DNA of 64,000 nucleotides from the NCBI GenBank assembly GCA_009746045.1, contig RPFO01000111.1, positions 137,001-201,000 of the forward strand, read 5' to 3'. The notes below the pieces were generated by a model. It searched no databases, had not been told where the DNA came from, and saw only the letters and a program-made list of their open reading frames with translations. The number at the start of each line of letters is the position of its first letter. The first letter of the stretch is position 1. The stretch comes from Mesostigma viride. Lineage: Eukaryota > Streptophyta > Mesostigmatophyceae > Mesostigmatales > Mesostigmataceae. Below, one piece after another: positions 44,767 to 55,602 of this stretch. Made by a program: the position numbers and the translations under genes.

Positions 44767-45612
44767 ATGTCACAAAAAGAAAGTTTTATCACGCAGTACA
44801 CGGGTAACACAGAGAAAGTCAGTCGACCACCCATCAATAAGCAAGGTTCTGGGAAGCAAACCGGATCACAGGGTTCTTCTTCATCGTCAAAGGCCGGAGC
44901 GTCAAACGGAAACCAAGGTCTGCTCTCGTCCTTTCTGTGCTGCGTACGGCCATACAAGGATGTTTGTGACGTACGAACAGCTGGCAATGTCGCCACGGCT
45001 GTCTCACACCGGTCCACCCCGCGCGCTGCCCCACGCACGCCGGTTAGAAAGCCGCTTCCCCATGCTCCTCTGATGGCCCCAATGCTTCCGGAAGACAGAG
45101 GCAAGAAGTCCTTGGTGCTAGACCTGGACGAGACCTTGGTGCACAGCTCCTTCAAGCCGGTTCCAAACCCTGACTTTATTATTCCAGTGGAGATTGACAA
45201 CCGCATCACGGACGTGTACGTTTTGAAGAGGCCATGGGTGGATGACTTCATCAAGGCTGTGGGTGATCGCTTTGAAATAGTTATCTACACAGCGTCCCTC
45301 AGCAAATATGCCAACCCGCTGCTGGACTTGCTTGATCCAGATCGAGTATTTCGGTATCGCCTCTTCCGCGAGGACTGCACTCCGTATGAGGGCAACTACG
45401 TCAAGGATCTTGCCAACATGGGCCGCCCTCTCAAGGATGTGATTATCATCGACAACTCTCCCCATTCCTATGCATTCCAGCCGGAGAATGCTATTCCCAT
45501 TAGTTCATTTATTGACGATCCAGAAGATCAGGAGCTGCTGGATTTGATCCCCTATCTGATTGCCATGCAAGACGTGGAGGATGTGCGGACTGTGCTGGGC
45601 GGGCAGCACTAA
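44767..45612 (+). CDS. SCP/FCP1-type CTD phosphatase (HAD family), intronless
   Basis: A 281-aa protein in one uninterrupted frame. The N-terminal 105 residues are Ser/Pro-rich with FLCCV (possible lipidation site). The FCP1-homology domain follows: the HAD motif LDLDETLVHSS supplies Asp119 (nucleophile) and Asp121, then RPWVDDF, IYTASLSKYA, YRLFRE, KDLANMGRPL and IIIDNSPHSYAFQPENAI. This matches small C-terminal-domain phosphatases, which dephosphorylate serines of the RNA polymerase II tail or other nuclear targets. The active-site motifs are complete and the length is close to animal SCP1. No intron is present although the neighbouring genes are split into many exons. The start is the first ATG of the frame after a non-coding stretch. 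Confidence 0.93.
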   Translation: MSQKESFITQYTGNTEKVSRPPINKQGSGKQTGSQGSSSSSKAGASNGNQGLLSSFLCCVRPYKDVCDVRTAGNVATAVSHRSTPRAAPRTPVRKPLPHAPLMAPMLPEDRGKKSLVLDLDETLVHSSFKPVPNPDFIIPVEIDNRITDVYVLKRPWVDDFIKAVGDRFEIVIYTASLSKYANPLLDLLDPDRVFRYRLFREDCTPYEGNYVKDLANMGRPLKDVIIIDNSPHSYAFQPENAIPISSFIDDPEDQELLDLIPYLIAMQDVEDVRTVLGGQH

Positions 45613-46829
45613 TCTTATCGCTCGCTTGCATCGGAGCTGACCCAGGAAATTACAAGGCGATGCTTACGGAGTCTGCCATGTTGCGCTGGTGTCAGCATGA
45701 CCTTCTGAAACCATTTGCGCGCTGGCCATTAATGCTGGCTGCCATGGGGCATGTGCGCGTGACGTTGGTGTCCTTGATGGCTTGTCTGCCATCACCCTGG
45801 CTACCTCTGGCATTTACGACCCGGGATGGGATTGCCCGTGGGATGACCAGCGCATGCATAGGGGGAAGTGCGCACTGGCCAGGGCATTTGGGAGAGCATT
45901 GGGAGCTTTGCAGGCGAAGGAATGGTTGCCAAGTACAAGCTGAGCTGCAACTTGCGCGAAGCTGTGTTATTGCTGCGAGGATGGCGGTGGCTGTATGCAC
46001 CACGAGGAGGTGTCTCTTGTTCTGCGGAAGCAAGTATTGGAAGGGTGTTGCCACGCCCAGAGCGTGCAGCAGCGGTCATGGGTTTGAATTCTATTTCGGC
46101 TTGACAAGGCTGCACACGTTTTGGGGGGATATTTCGGGGTGACTGGTCTGTAAGGTTTCTGAGAGGGTTGGAAGTAGCCTTCCTCCCGTCCTGCCGTGGC
46201 CCATTGGAGAGAGTCAGTTTTTAAGCGTGTAGCCGCTGAAATCCCCTGGGAGTTTGAGAGGGATGAAGGTGGGCGCACATTAAAAGTTCCTTGAAGTGTC
46301 CGTGTATTGACGGCGTTAGAACGTTTACATGCCAGCCCTTCCAGCCTGGCCCAGCAGCTGCTGTGGTGAACGTGGCTAGGTTGGCTAGGGTGTGTACTTA
46401 TATGTTTCTCTTGCGATAGCACTTTGTCATACAGGGGTGAATGATGGCCTATAGTAGTCATTCCCTAGAATCAGGATGCCACTGTCAGTAAGACCACGAG
46501 TGGCTACGCGAAGAGATGGTGGAAGGATCTGTTTTGTCTAGTGGCACGAACTGGACTGTTTTATACCTTGATTGATCTGTTTATTGTGCCTCAATAATTC
46601 AATGCAAAATTTCCCTGCACGATGATTGATGACCCATGGTTGTATCAGTTGAAAGTTGTCCTTTTTAGCACAATAAACTGAAATCAAGCCTCAGTGCTGG
46701 TTGTGTGATTGTACATAAAGATGGTTGGGTTATTGTTACCAGGAAAACCCGTGCATCTTCAGGAAGGTGCCTTCACTGTTCTTTGATCTTCCCCATGATC
46801 CACTGTCCGACTTGACGGCCCCCGTGTCC
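45613..46829. other. 3' flank of the phosphatase gene
   Basis: No gene was recognised. A TGTAA occurs at 46149, about 540 nt after the stop, so the 3' UTR may be long. Open frames here lack family features. Confidence 0.35.
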
Positions 46830-47395
46830 CATACCGGCCCAGCGTCCGACTACTGGGCAGCCTCCTCCCCAGCAGCGCGGCTGATGTCGAGCATCACATC
46901 TCCCTCGCCTGGCCAGCACGCTCTCCGCCAATACCGGGCCCTCAGTCGGGCCTTGCACAGGCATGAGAAGCAGGACCTGTTCAAGCTAGGTCCTGCATGG
47001 TTCTCCCGGTGCTCACTTACGGCGCCGAGACGTGGACCCTCACCGACGCCCTCAAGAAGAAGCTGGACGTCACCAACTTGTTGCGATCCATTTTCAGTGT
47101 GCAGGATATGCAGTGCACATTAATTCGCAATTTCCTACCTCTCGATCTCTCCCGCTTGGACTGCTATGCAGCTATAGGACAAGAAGAGGTGGCAGACCAT
47201 TGTCCAGGCCAGGCTTCAGGCCCACATGCCAGCCCCTGTGGGCAAGAACCCCCCCCCCCCCCGCAGGAGGAAGGGGCGCTTTGCTGAGTAGAGTAGCTAG
47301 GATCTTTGTAACTTAGATTCGATTAGCTTAGAGTTACCTCATTAGTTTTCGCGGCTCCACTCTTCCCCCGCCATCAGCCTTGGAATTAATACGTT
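46830..47395 (+). pseudogene. degenerate LINE relic (family B-like)
   Basis: Broken frames retain ALRQYRALSRALHRHEKQDL and LTYGAETWTLT in different frames, then a KPPPP-like proline run and a 3' UTR resembling family B (TGAGTAGAGTAGCTAGGAT). Frameshifts and a missing tail show it is dead. Confidence 0.65.
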
Positions 47396-47397
47396 CT

Positions 47398-47470
47398 ACA
47401 TTAATTAATTACTACTCGTGCTCCCGTTGGGGAGTCACGGATCATTACCCCCGATGGATGGATGAGGGGG
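47398..47470 (-). mobile_element. LINE family A 3' terminus, inverted fragment
   Basis: On the minus strand it carries (CATC)n-like sequence, the CAAC-loop hairpin (47439-47417) and a TTAA-type tail. Only the extreme 3' end is left. Confidence 0.65.
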
Positions 47471-48104
47471 GACATTCCCCCCCTAAAATCTCACAAGAGC
47501 GCGCTCCCTCGTCTGGCCTACCGCGCCGCCCGGTGCCAGCCAAAGTGAAAAATGGCCGAGTGCGCTCTGTCAGCCAAAAGGCTGCACCGGATCGAAAACG
47601 GCAACTTTGGGAGTGTGCTACGAGCTACGTTGGTTGTACGACACGTGGCAATTTTTATAGCATCTCTTAGTAGAAGCTCTTAGTAAGCGATAATATTAGC
47701 ATGGTCTCCAAGTAGGAGCAGTTCAATGATGATTCAACATTTTGTACTGCAGAGCTCCGGCTTCAGGCTGGTTGTTGGTGCGATGGTGGTTTGCAACTTG
47801 CAGAACATCAAGCGGAAAAGACTATGCCTGACGCCAGGTCCGGCCGGTGTCAGAATCAACATCAACAACCTGACGCCGGCCTGAAAGTGGATACGTCTTC
47901 CTAAAATCAACCAATACTTGGTAAGTTCTCAGCGTAAGTTGTAAGTACAGCATGGTCAAAGCTGACTCCTGCAAGCGCCGGCCCCGGACGGCACGCTAGC
48001 GGGATCACCAGAGCGCACTCCTTGTCCTAAAACCAGGCACCGGACCGGCGGGAAGAGTGCACTCCTGAAACTTTTCCTTGGCACTGCACACTGCGCCGAG
48101 ATAT

Positions 48105-48468
48105 CAAGGAGACAACCAGCGCAGGCCAGAAATCGGGAGAATCCGGACCATGGTAGCTCAAGCCTGCCGTTATCTTGTCCGCGTGTTCGAGTCGTTCAGG
48201 ATGATGAAGATGAATGGTGATGGAAATGTGTAGCCTTGTGCATTGAAATTATGGCTGGCTTACGTGTAGACCTGTGGGCAAGCCACCTCCCCCCAAGCGG
48301 AGGAGGCGTTTTGATGAGTAGTGTAGTTAGGATTTTCTAGATAGCTTAGAGTTAGGATAGTTCGATCACGCGGCTTCCTCCACCCCATCCATCATGAAAT
48401 ATGTGCTACATGACCTCCCCACGGAGGCATGTTATAATTTAATTTAATTTAATTTTACGTGTAGAGCG
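48105..48468 (+). mobile_element. R1 SINE-like element inserted in LINE B, itself carrying an insertion
   Basis: CCGAGATAT flanks it at 48096-48104 and 48469-48477. Subtracting the nested LINE fragment and its 9-bp duplication leaves 169 bp, identical in length to the copy at 38769. The LINE B reading frame continues across the two flanks when it is removed. Confidence 0.75.
48271..48456 (+). mobile_element. LINE family B 3' fragment nested in R1
   Basis: A 186-bp fragment starting at CCTGTGGGCAAGCCACC, with the codons for the KPPPPKRRRRFDE-like end, 3' UTR, hairpin (48408-48432) and tail. The duplication ACGTGTAGA lies at 48262-48270 and 48457-48465. Confidence 0.85.
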
Positions 48469-51320
48469 CCGAGATATGCCAGTACTTCCCACTGGAACAC
48501 AAGCTCCGTGGCCCCGAAGCCCGCCCATCCCCGCCGACAAAGTGTCCAGAGGAGTTTCTCGCCCTGCCAGAATTCAATCATCGCCTCGCTGTACGCCTTT
48601 TCAGCTTCTTCAAGCTACCTGAACGCGACCTCGTCGCTAAGCTCCGCAACCCAGCCTGGCCTGCGCAGCCGGCAGCCCCATCGGCTCCCTCCCTCTGCAA
48701 GGATGACATCGATCCGAGCATCGCTGGAGGAGCACGTGACGTACCTGGCCGTTGGCCGAGAAGCTGATCGACCTCGCTGAATACGACGCTCAACACGGTG
48801 GAGGGCCGGGTCTCCAATGTGGATTTCAACCAGGGTCCTCCACAAGCTCCAACCTCAGCTCACGCTGCTGCACACCGCGGCGCAGGCATCTGAGACGCAC
48901 GCTGCACTTGTCTCTCGCCTAAACCAGCCAGGTGGAGGGTAAGTGCGGCGTGCTCATGAAGAAGCTTGAAGCCATCACCGCCCACACCGAAGCCCTGGCC
49001 ACATGAGGTCCCAAAGATAGCCGGCGGAGCAGACGGCCACCTTCGCATCCCAGCCACCGGCCCCAGCAGGATGCTGGCGATGTCCAGTCGTGCCTCATCC
49101 ACCCCGACGCGGCACCAACACGCGCCGAGACTTTCTGTTCGGGCAACTATGCCAAGGCCTGCCAGGCTCGCAACCAGGGCAAGGACATGTGGTACCACCT
49201 CGACTGGCTCGGCGGCCGGCGGCAGCGCACCCCGATGGAGCACACGGGGGACGGCACGGCGCCGGTCAGCCTTGACCGCTGGTTGGCCCACAATGTTTCC
49301 TTGACCGCAGGTGGGGCTCGCGCCCCCCCCCCGCCGCTTCACCCCGAGACGGCCGCCCGCCTCGATCGGGGTTGCCGGACCACCGCCGCCGCCAGCGCCC
49401 CCCTCCTCGGCCGCGGACTACCAAGTCCCCGCCTTGCAGGAGGGCTGCCTTGCCACCGGCGTAGGACGACGTTGTCCCCCCCTTCACTTTGAAGGAATTG
49501 GACGGCGCCCTTGCTCGCCTGCGGTACGATGCGGCGGTCGGTGCCGACCACCTTTCTGCTGAGCTGCTGATCGAAGACCCCTGATCCGGCGGTTAGGGAT
49601 CTTCTGCCAGCAGTTCTGCAACCGTGTCCTGCTTTCTGGCGAGCCTCCGCCTGCTGAGTGGCCGGCCGGCCATCCGCGTCATGCTGTACAAGAAGGGCTC
49701 TGCTGCTGTCAGACCCCGGTAACTACCGGGGTGTCTGCCTCCAGAGCGCCGCGCTGAAGGTCTTCATGCGCATGATGCTGCACAGGCTCCGCGCCGCGCT
49801 GGACCCACACCTGGGTGAGTCTCAGATGGGTTTCCGTCGTGGTCGTAACACTGTCATGGCTGTGTTTCAGTCGCGCGCCGGTTGATGGAGGAGGTGCGTC
49901 GCCTTCCTGAAGTTCCCCCTGACAGTTTGCCGCTGGTCTTCATTTTTGTTGACTATATCAAGGCCTTTGACACGGTCCTCTGGGAGGCTCTTTGGGCCAT
50001 CCTAGCTCTGGATCGGGTGCCACCAGCGTTTATTGCTGCCATTCGGCGACTGTATGAGGGCTCACAGGCAGTAGTGCGGACTGGCAGCGGAAGGTACCAC
50101 CCCACCATTCCCCCTTCACCACGGGGTGTGGCAAGGTTGTGTCCTGTCCCCATACCTGTTCATTATTGTCGTGGATCACGTCATGCGCCGAGCACGTGCG
50201 CGCTTTACTGCTCTTAAGGGGTTCGAGCCAGGCTTGGACATCCTTAACGAGAAAGAGCACGGCGGGGTTAAACCTGGCTACCGCCTGGCCGACCTGATTT
50301 ATGCAGATGACACCACCCTCGTCGCGCGCCCCGAGCACATTCAGACCTGGCTGGACTGTCTGGGCCTGGAGGCGAGGGCGGTGGGGTTGGAGATTAGTGT
50401 CAAAACTGAGGCGATGGTGATTGGGGCCTCCAGTACACCGCCGCTGCCGCGCCTGCTCGACGGGACGACGGTCCCGTTCCGAGATCGCTTCAAACTGTTA
50501 GGGAGCTCAGAGCTGGCTCCCTGACACCGCCGACGATGTGGACACCCGCATCGGCCTGGCCTGGGCTAGGCTACGTTCGCTCAACACCTACTGGCGCTCC
50601 AAGGGCCTGGGCGAGCACCGCAAGCGCATGCTCTTCAAGGTCCTCGTCCTCGCGGTGCTCACGTATGGCGCCGAGGCGTGGACACTCATGCACACCCACA
50701 CTGGCAGCCAGGCTCAACGGCACGGTTTACAGGATGCTCCGACAGGTCCTGAACGTAGGGTTTTCCAAGCGCCCGTCATTCAAGTCTTTGTATCAGGGCA
50801 TGCCTCGTATTTCGGACGAGATTAGACAGCGTAGGATAGCATTTGTAGGACACCTTGCTCGCACCAGCCAGGTCGACACCGCCCTTGGTCTGGCAGGCCC
50901 CCAGCGGCTTGGCCAGCCAGGGCGGCACATTCTGACCTGGCCTGGCCCCAAGGGCATTCCCAAAAGGGTAGGGAAACCTGTCACGAACTACGTCCAGATG
51001 TTGCTGGATGACCTACAGGTCCCAGCCCAGTTTCAATACCGCATCCACTCTCTCTCCCTTCTTTGGACTGCCATGCAGAACAAGACGTGGTGGCAGAAGA
51101 TTGTCAAGGCTCACACGCCCGACCCTGTGGGCAAGCCACCTCCCCCCAAGAGGAGGAGGCGTTTTGATGAGTAGGGTAGTTCGGATTTTTCTAGACTAGA
51201 TATAGATTAGCGTTAGGATAGTCCGATTACACGGCTCTCTCCACTCCACCACCCATCAAGGAATATGTGCTACATGATCTCCCAACGGAGGCATGTTATA
51301 ATTTAATTTAATTTTTAATT

Positions 51321-51640
51321 ATGGTCGTGCCACCCAACAGCCACTGAAATTCGCGCGAAAACTGGCGAGATCTACCTGCCGCCATCGCCGTCGTCTTCAC
51401 CTTCGTCCCGCGAAAATGCCTGATTTCAGTGGTACATATTTGTTTGCAGCTGTCCCCCAAAAAATACCAAAAATACCAGGATTTTTTCTTGAATTCTATA
51501 AGATGTTTCTGACCTATGTTGAAAGTTTCAGACCAAAAATCGCATGTTTAATAGGTTTGCCACGTGTCAGAAATCTTACAACGTGATACATCACGTTCTA
51601 ACCCTACAACGCGATGTATCGCGTTGTAAAAAAACACGGG
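51321..51640. mobile_element. right-end copy of the piggyBac-like element
   Basis: Nearly identical to 2082-2396, including the palindromes and the terminal AAAAAAACACGGG, here followed by TCAA instead of TTAA. The left half is missing. The LINE B tail abuts its left side. Confidence 0.75.
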
Positions 51641-52306
51641 TCAAATCCCTATCGATCGTTGTAATTGATTGTCATGTTTGAATGGGTCCTAACAGCCAAC
51701 ATCAAAATGTAATTGAACGACGCAGCCCTGAAAGCCCCAGACGCTTATCTCATCAACTGTTTTAAATTGAAAAAGTTGGACTGATGAAAAATCGTGTATG
51801 ATACAAGTTAAGATTCAGTATTTTCCCATATTGCACTGACAAACTACCTTATCGTGGAATCCCCCTTGAGGTCCACATGCGTAAGGTGCGCATCGACGAC
51901 AACTGGCTACTTGGTCCAGACCTCAACGAGGCAATAGGCTACACAGAATTCCATCCCAACTCTACACCACAAATAACTGCAGTCTCGATGAATCAGAGCA
52001 TGGCCTCCTGTACTCATGAGATTCTGCATGCTGTGGCTGCGCTTATTCCCACTCTGAAGGATGCGCTGGAGCTAGAAACACGCTTTATGCTTGACGCAAA
52101 ACGTGAGGCCCCATGACCTCAGCTGGTCGGCAAGGAGTGCCTGTTTCCAATATTTGCTTTGCCAGTAATAAGATGTCTTCATGTCAGCCAGGTTCCACCC
52201 CACCCAACAGGCTCACTCCAGAAATAGCATATTTACACAACCAGGATCCAGATACTCGACATCCAAAATTTGAATCCAATTCAGACACCAGTCACCGGGC
52301 CACTGG
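51641..52306. other. 3' flank of the A20/AN1 gene
   Basis: On the minus strand TGTAA at 52237-52233 lies about 70 nt after the stop. A plus-strand open stretch at 51877-52116 has no recognised family. No other gene was seen. Confidence 0.4.
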
Positions 52307-53366
52307 TCATATCTTGTCAACCTTAGAGGCGATCACCGTCGGATTTGCTTTAGCGATCGCATCGCGACCTGCTGTTTTGTAGTCAAAGCTGCAGTCATGC
52401 TTGTCAGAGTAACGGTGAACTGAGCAGTATGTATAGCTGCATCTGCACTTGAAGCCCGTCAAGCCCACTTTCTTGTTGCAAGAAAAGCACCGGTTGGTAT
52501 TCTTCTGCACCTTTGCAGATTCCTGCTCAGATGCAGGCAGCGACTCAACAACCGACGACACTGCAGATGCAGGAGCGGAGCTGGAGCCTGCAGGGTCAAC
52601 CCGTACGACGCTTTCTGTGGCCTTTGTTTCGTGAGAGGAAATTTTTTCAGCCGCTTTCTTGCCTTGTTCTAGGACGTGATCCCGGTAGCACTTCGAGCAC
52701 ATGCTAAGGCTCATCGGATTTCTGCAAAATTTAGGCAAGGCAGATGGCAAAAATCGTGAAATGTCAGCAAACATATAGATCGGGCAGATGCCAGACACTC
52801 CGGGGAAAATGCAGCACAGGAAGGTCATAAATACTGCGAAAAAATCGATCAAATACTTAAAACGAAACGTGAGAAAAAATCCTGCCCAACACCTACCTAT
52901 CGGTTACAAAAAAAAAACGCTAGTTCCAGACCACAATCAGGCGCGGAGAGGCGCGGACAAACAAAAAAGCGCCACACTGGAACTGGCCCTACGGTGATTG
53001 AAAATAGTAAGTAAAACGAAGCGCCTCTTCCCAAGAAGCGCTGCATCAATTCCGGATGAAACCTACTTTCACAGACATGCGACCAGCGCCCTGCCGAATA
53101 CCAAGGAGACAACCTACCGCTACTGGGCACAAGCGCCTTCCGCCTTCACAAAATACAAGACAATGGAAAACCAGCGGGTCATAGCTACTGCTTTCCAACA
53201 GTTTATGCCCAACCCGTGCCCAACGGCGCTAAATTCGTCCCGAGAAAAACCGAGCAAGGATTAGTCCACACAGCGAGATTTACCCGTAAAAACCGCACCC
53301 CTTGGCGCAGGGAACTGGCTCCTGATGGACGTTTTCATCAACCATCTTGTTCATGCCTTCCGCCAT
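52307..53366 (-). CDS. A20/AN1 zinc-finger stress-associated protein
   Basis: Two exons, minus strand: 53366-53284 and 52721-52307; 498 nt, 165 aa, the usual size of plant SAPs. Exon 1 begins MAEGMNKMVDENVHQ and ends CAKGCGFYG at a GTAAAT donor. Exon 2 resumes NPMSLSMCSKCYRDHV. Together they give the A20 finger with Cys20, Cys24, Cys36 and Cys39 (C-x3-C-x11-C-x2-C), split by the intron between its Cys pairs. After a Ser/Ala/Glu-rich linker the AN1 finger has C-x2-C-x10-C-x-C-x4-C-x2-H-x5-H-x-C ending HRYSDKHDC. Such proteins bind ubiquitin or act as E3-like factors in stress responses. TCCCAG just before the ATG could be an acceptor of a 5' UTR intron. Confidence 0.93.
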
Positions 53367-54188
53367 CTGGGAATCAGTATGGATCGGGAGATATATGGGA
53401 GAAGAACCTCAAGCGGGAGAACAACAGTTCCCCAGGAGGGAAATTCCTCACCCGTGTCAATACCGGTTTTCTATTGCGAAGAAAGCTAATCCGCTGAAAG
53501 GTGATGCGCGAACACCGCGACCTATGTCTTCCTGTAGTCGACGTTAGCTGGAGGCGAAAAGCACTGAGCCGTGACCGCTCCTGTTCACCTATGGCTTGCG
53601 GACCTGTCCGCGGTCCTCGTTTATCAACAGCTCGACGAATGCTGCGTGGACTACGTGCGTCTGTCGAGCTCCGCTGTCAGTCAAATCGACACCAAATCAT
53701 ACTGAACTGCGTATTCGTAAGGTACCGGCACACGTTGTTAAGACACGTAACACCCTTGATGTCCCTGATCCTTCTAGTAGGTTTAGCTCCAATCATCTGA
53801 CAAGGCTTTACCGCGGCCTCAGGGGAAAACCACTAGAACTTTTTTCCCCGTATGTTCCCCGTCAAGGGTCGAGAAATTCGGGAGTCCAGAAAAATCTGCG
53901 TACTTTTAGCACCACCCGTGCGACGGACGTCCAATCACTGATGGAAAAGAAATTCCAGGTTGCGTGGCACAGGCAGCGAATTTCGGTGGCGCATGCGGTT
54001 TCGGGGAAACTGCCCAGTTGCCCACGCGACTGCGGGCGACAGGCGATGTCCTTAAACATTCCGCGAGGCGCGAGCTCTGCCACCTGCATTCCGCAATGGG
54101 CTTTTCCAGTTTTCCTGGGGGCCGCCAGACGCCAGTAGATAGATCGAGGCCTGGAGCCCTGGACAGTCCATAATCACTACAGTAATCA
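53367..54188. other. upstream region of the A20/AN1 gene
   Basis: Presumed promoter and 5' UTR. Open frames on both strands lack family features. Confidence 0.35.
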
Positions 54189-54408
54189 GGCGGAGCCAAT
54201 TTTCGGAAGAACCGTTACTGTAGGTTCGCCAGAATTGGCGAAGCTTATAAGGCCGTACACGTAGAAAAGTCAAAAGACATACTGTAGGAGTAGCTTGGGA
54301 GTAGGGGATAAAATCCGTCAATCCATGATCCATACATCCATACATCCACCGAATTTGTCCCTAATTTGCGAGCGTAAGGGTGAGGTTCTTCCGAAAATTG
54401 GCTCCGCC
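54189..54408. mobile_element. 220-bp MITE-like element with perfect 25-bp TIRs
   Basis: The left arm starts GGCGGAGCCAATTTTCGGAA at 54189. Its perfect inverse ends at 54408 (...TTGGCTCCGCC). The arms are 25 bp. No clear target duplication was seen, so it could also be a diverged insertion or an inverted repeat of other origin. Confidence 0.6.
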
Positions 54409-54734
54409 GTAGCGTTTCAACGGGCAAGTTGCAAACACGCACGTTACTTGATTCCGGTGAAATGGGTGTTAGTTTATTTCCATATAACAGTTCAGGTGAC
54501 CCAGGTATGCCAAAAATAGCCTGAAATGCCTAGTTTTGCCTAAATTGGGGTGCCCGCATTAATAAGGCGCGCCCTGCGACCAAGGTAGCCATTGTACTGT
54601 AGATATATCGTCATCCGGCATACGTGTAAAGACCTGGTTCATGCCCATGAGTGCATGGAAGACTTCCAGGGGGCTGTTACTTGATTCACACTTCACACTG
54701 CCTCGACAGTCGACACACAGGAGCGGAGCAGCCG

Positions 54735-54779
54735 TTGTTGTTGTTGTTGTTGTTGTTGTTGCCCACGCCGCACATGGGC
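54735..54779 (-). mobile_element. micro-retroposon (hairpin plus AAC tail)
   Basis: On the minus strand the GCCCA/TGGGC hairpin is followed by (AAC)8. AGCAGCCG flanks it at 54727-54734 and 54780-54787, a probable 8-bp duplication that partly overlaps the element end. A sister copy follows at 54846-54882. Confidence 0.65.
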
Positions 54780-54845
54780 AGCAGCCGTACATCAGCTGAT
54801 GATGCAATATTCCGGCCCTTGGCCAGGCCTTGGCCACTACCTAGC

Positions 54846-54882
54846 TGTTGTTGTTGTTGTTGCCCACGCCGCACATGGGCAG
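54846..54882 (-). mobile_element. micro-retroposon, second nearby copy
   Basis: The same hairpin and a shorter (AAC)n tail on the minus strand, 65 bp from the previous copy. No convincing flanking duplication was seen. Confidence 0.5.
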
Positions 54883-54888
54883 CAGCAG

Positions 54889-55602
54889 AGATGGCCAGTA
54901 ATTGGCCACTATGTGCGGCGTTGAGTTGAGTTGAGCTGAGTTTATTCCCGCGCCGGCGTGGGATTCAACTTTAACTGACTAACATACCCTCTAGAGTACC
55001 ATCTGACATACTTAATATACTATCCGGCCAATATACAGTTAGAATCCCACCACCACCACCACCAGGTTAGAAACTTCGAAGCGGGATGAATATGTAAGTT
55101 GCATACAGTACTGCATAGATGTTGTTCATCTGGCGGAGAAAGCCAAGTATTTTTTTTTGAGAGTATATCAAGCAAAGATTCCGGGCATCCACGGTAACGA
55201 ACTGGCAAGCGAGCAAAGGAACCGTCGAACATCTTGGCCAGTCTGTAAGTACTAGGCAGTACTCCCGCGTGGCTGGGGCTTCGGGATGCGAACATGGGAT
55301 GCAAACGAGTGAGTTTACGTCCATGGCAGATCAGCGATAATGGTCACCAGCGATCTGTTGCCGATTTGAAGAATGGAACGGTGCCTGGTGACGAAACGAT
55401 TTCACGCGCTTAGGCCCACATGAAGCATGAAATCCCAATTCTAATTATTCTTCCCGGCGATGTTATGTTGAGGATGCAGGACATATTTTCTAGAGACATT
55501 CTTCTGGTAATGGGGACCGTTTGGGTTGAGAAGGCCGTGTCAGTTCATTAGTCATTTCTGCCACGGCCGATAAGACGCAATACTTTTATCCGTACGCCTC
55601 TC
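54889..55602. other. intergenic / upstream of the TMEM163-like gene
   Basis: No gene was seen. Contains a short (CCA)n stretch near 55049. Confidence 0.35.

Larger units (their letters stand above)
47968..51320 (+). pseudogene. LINE family B, long but broken copy
   Basis: The 5' portion has an open stretch (LLKLFLGTAHCAEICQYF...PEFNHRLAVRLFSFFKL) interrupted by the R1 insertion. Then come a segment typical of the region before RT (TLKELDGALARLRYDAA...GADHLSAELL), RT motifs DPGNYRGVCLQSA, VDYIKAFDTVLW, WQGCVLSPYLFI and YADDT, the C-terminal GHLART and the end KPPPPKRRRRFDE. Frameshifts or stops near 49,690, 49,880, 50,110, 50,525 and 50,690 split the protein. The 3' end has a hairpin (51272-51296) and a TTTAA-type tail, and abuts the copied right end of the piggyBac-like element. 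The left boundary is only approximate. Confidence 0.75.

Noticed and set aside
44558..44773. Minus-strand N-terminal exon starting MTFSDGPSYEWEL, divergent from the phosphatase
   Set aside because: It looks protein-like and ends near a GTAAGG, but no following exon joins in phase without a weak acceptor, and its start would overlap the phosphatase start.
51877..52116. 79-codon plus-strand frame
   Set aside because: No recognised family, no splice context, and it lies in the 3' flank of the A20/AN1 gene.
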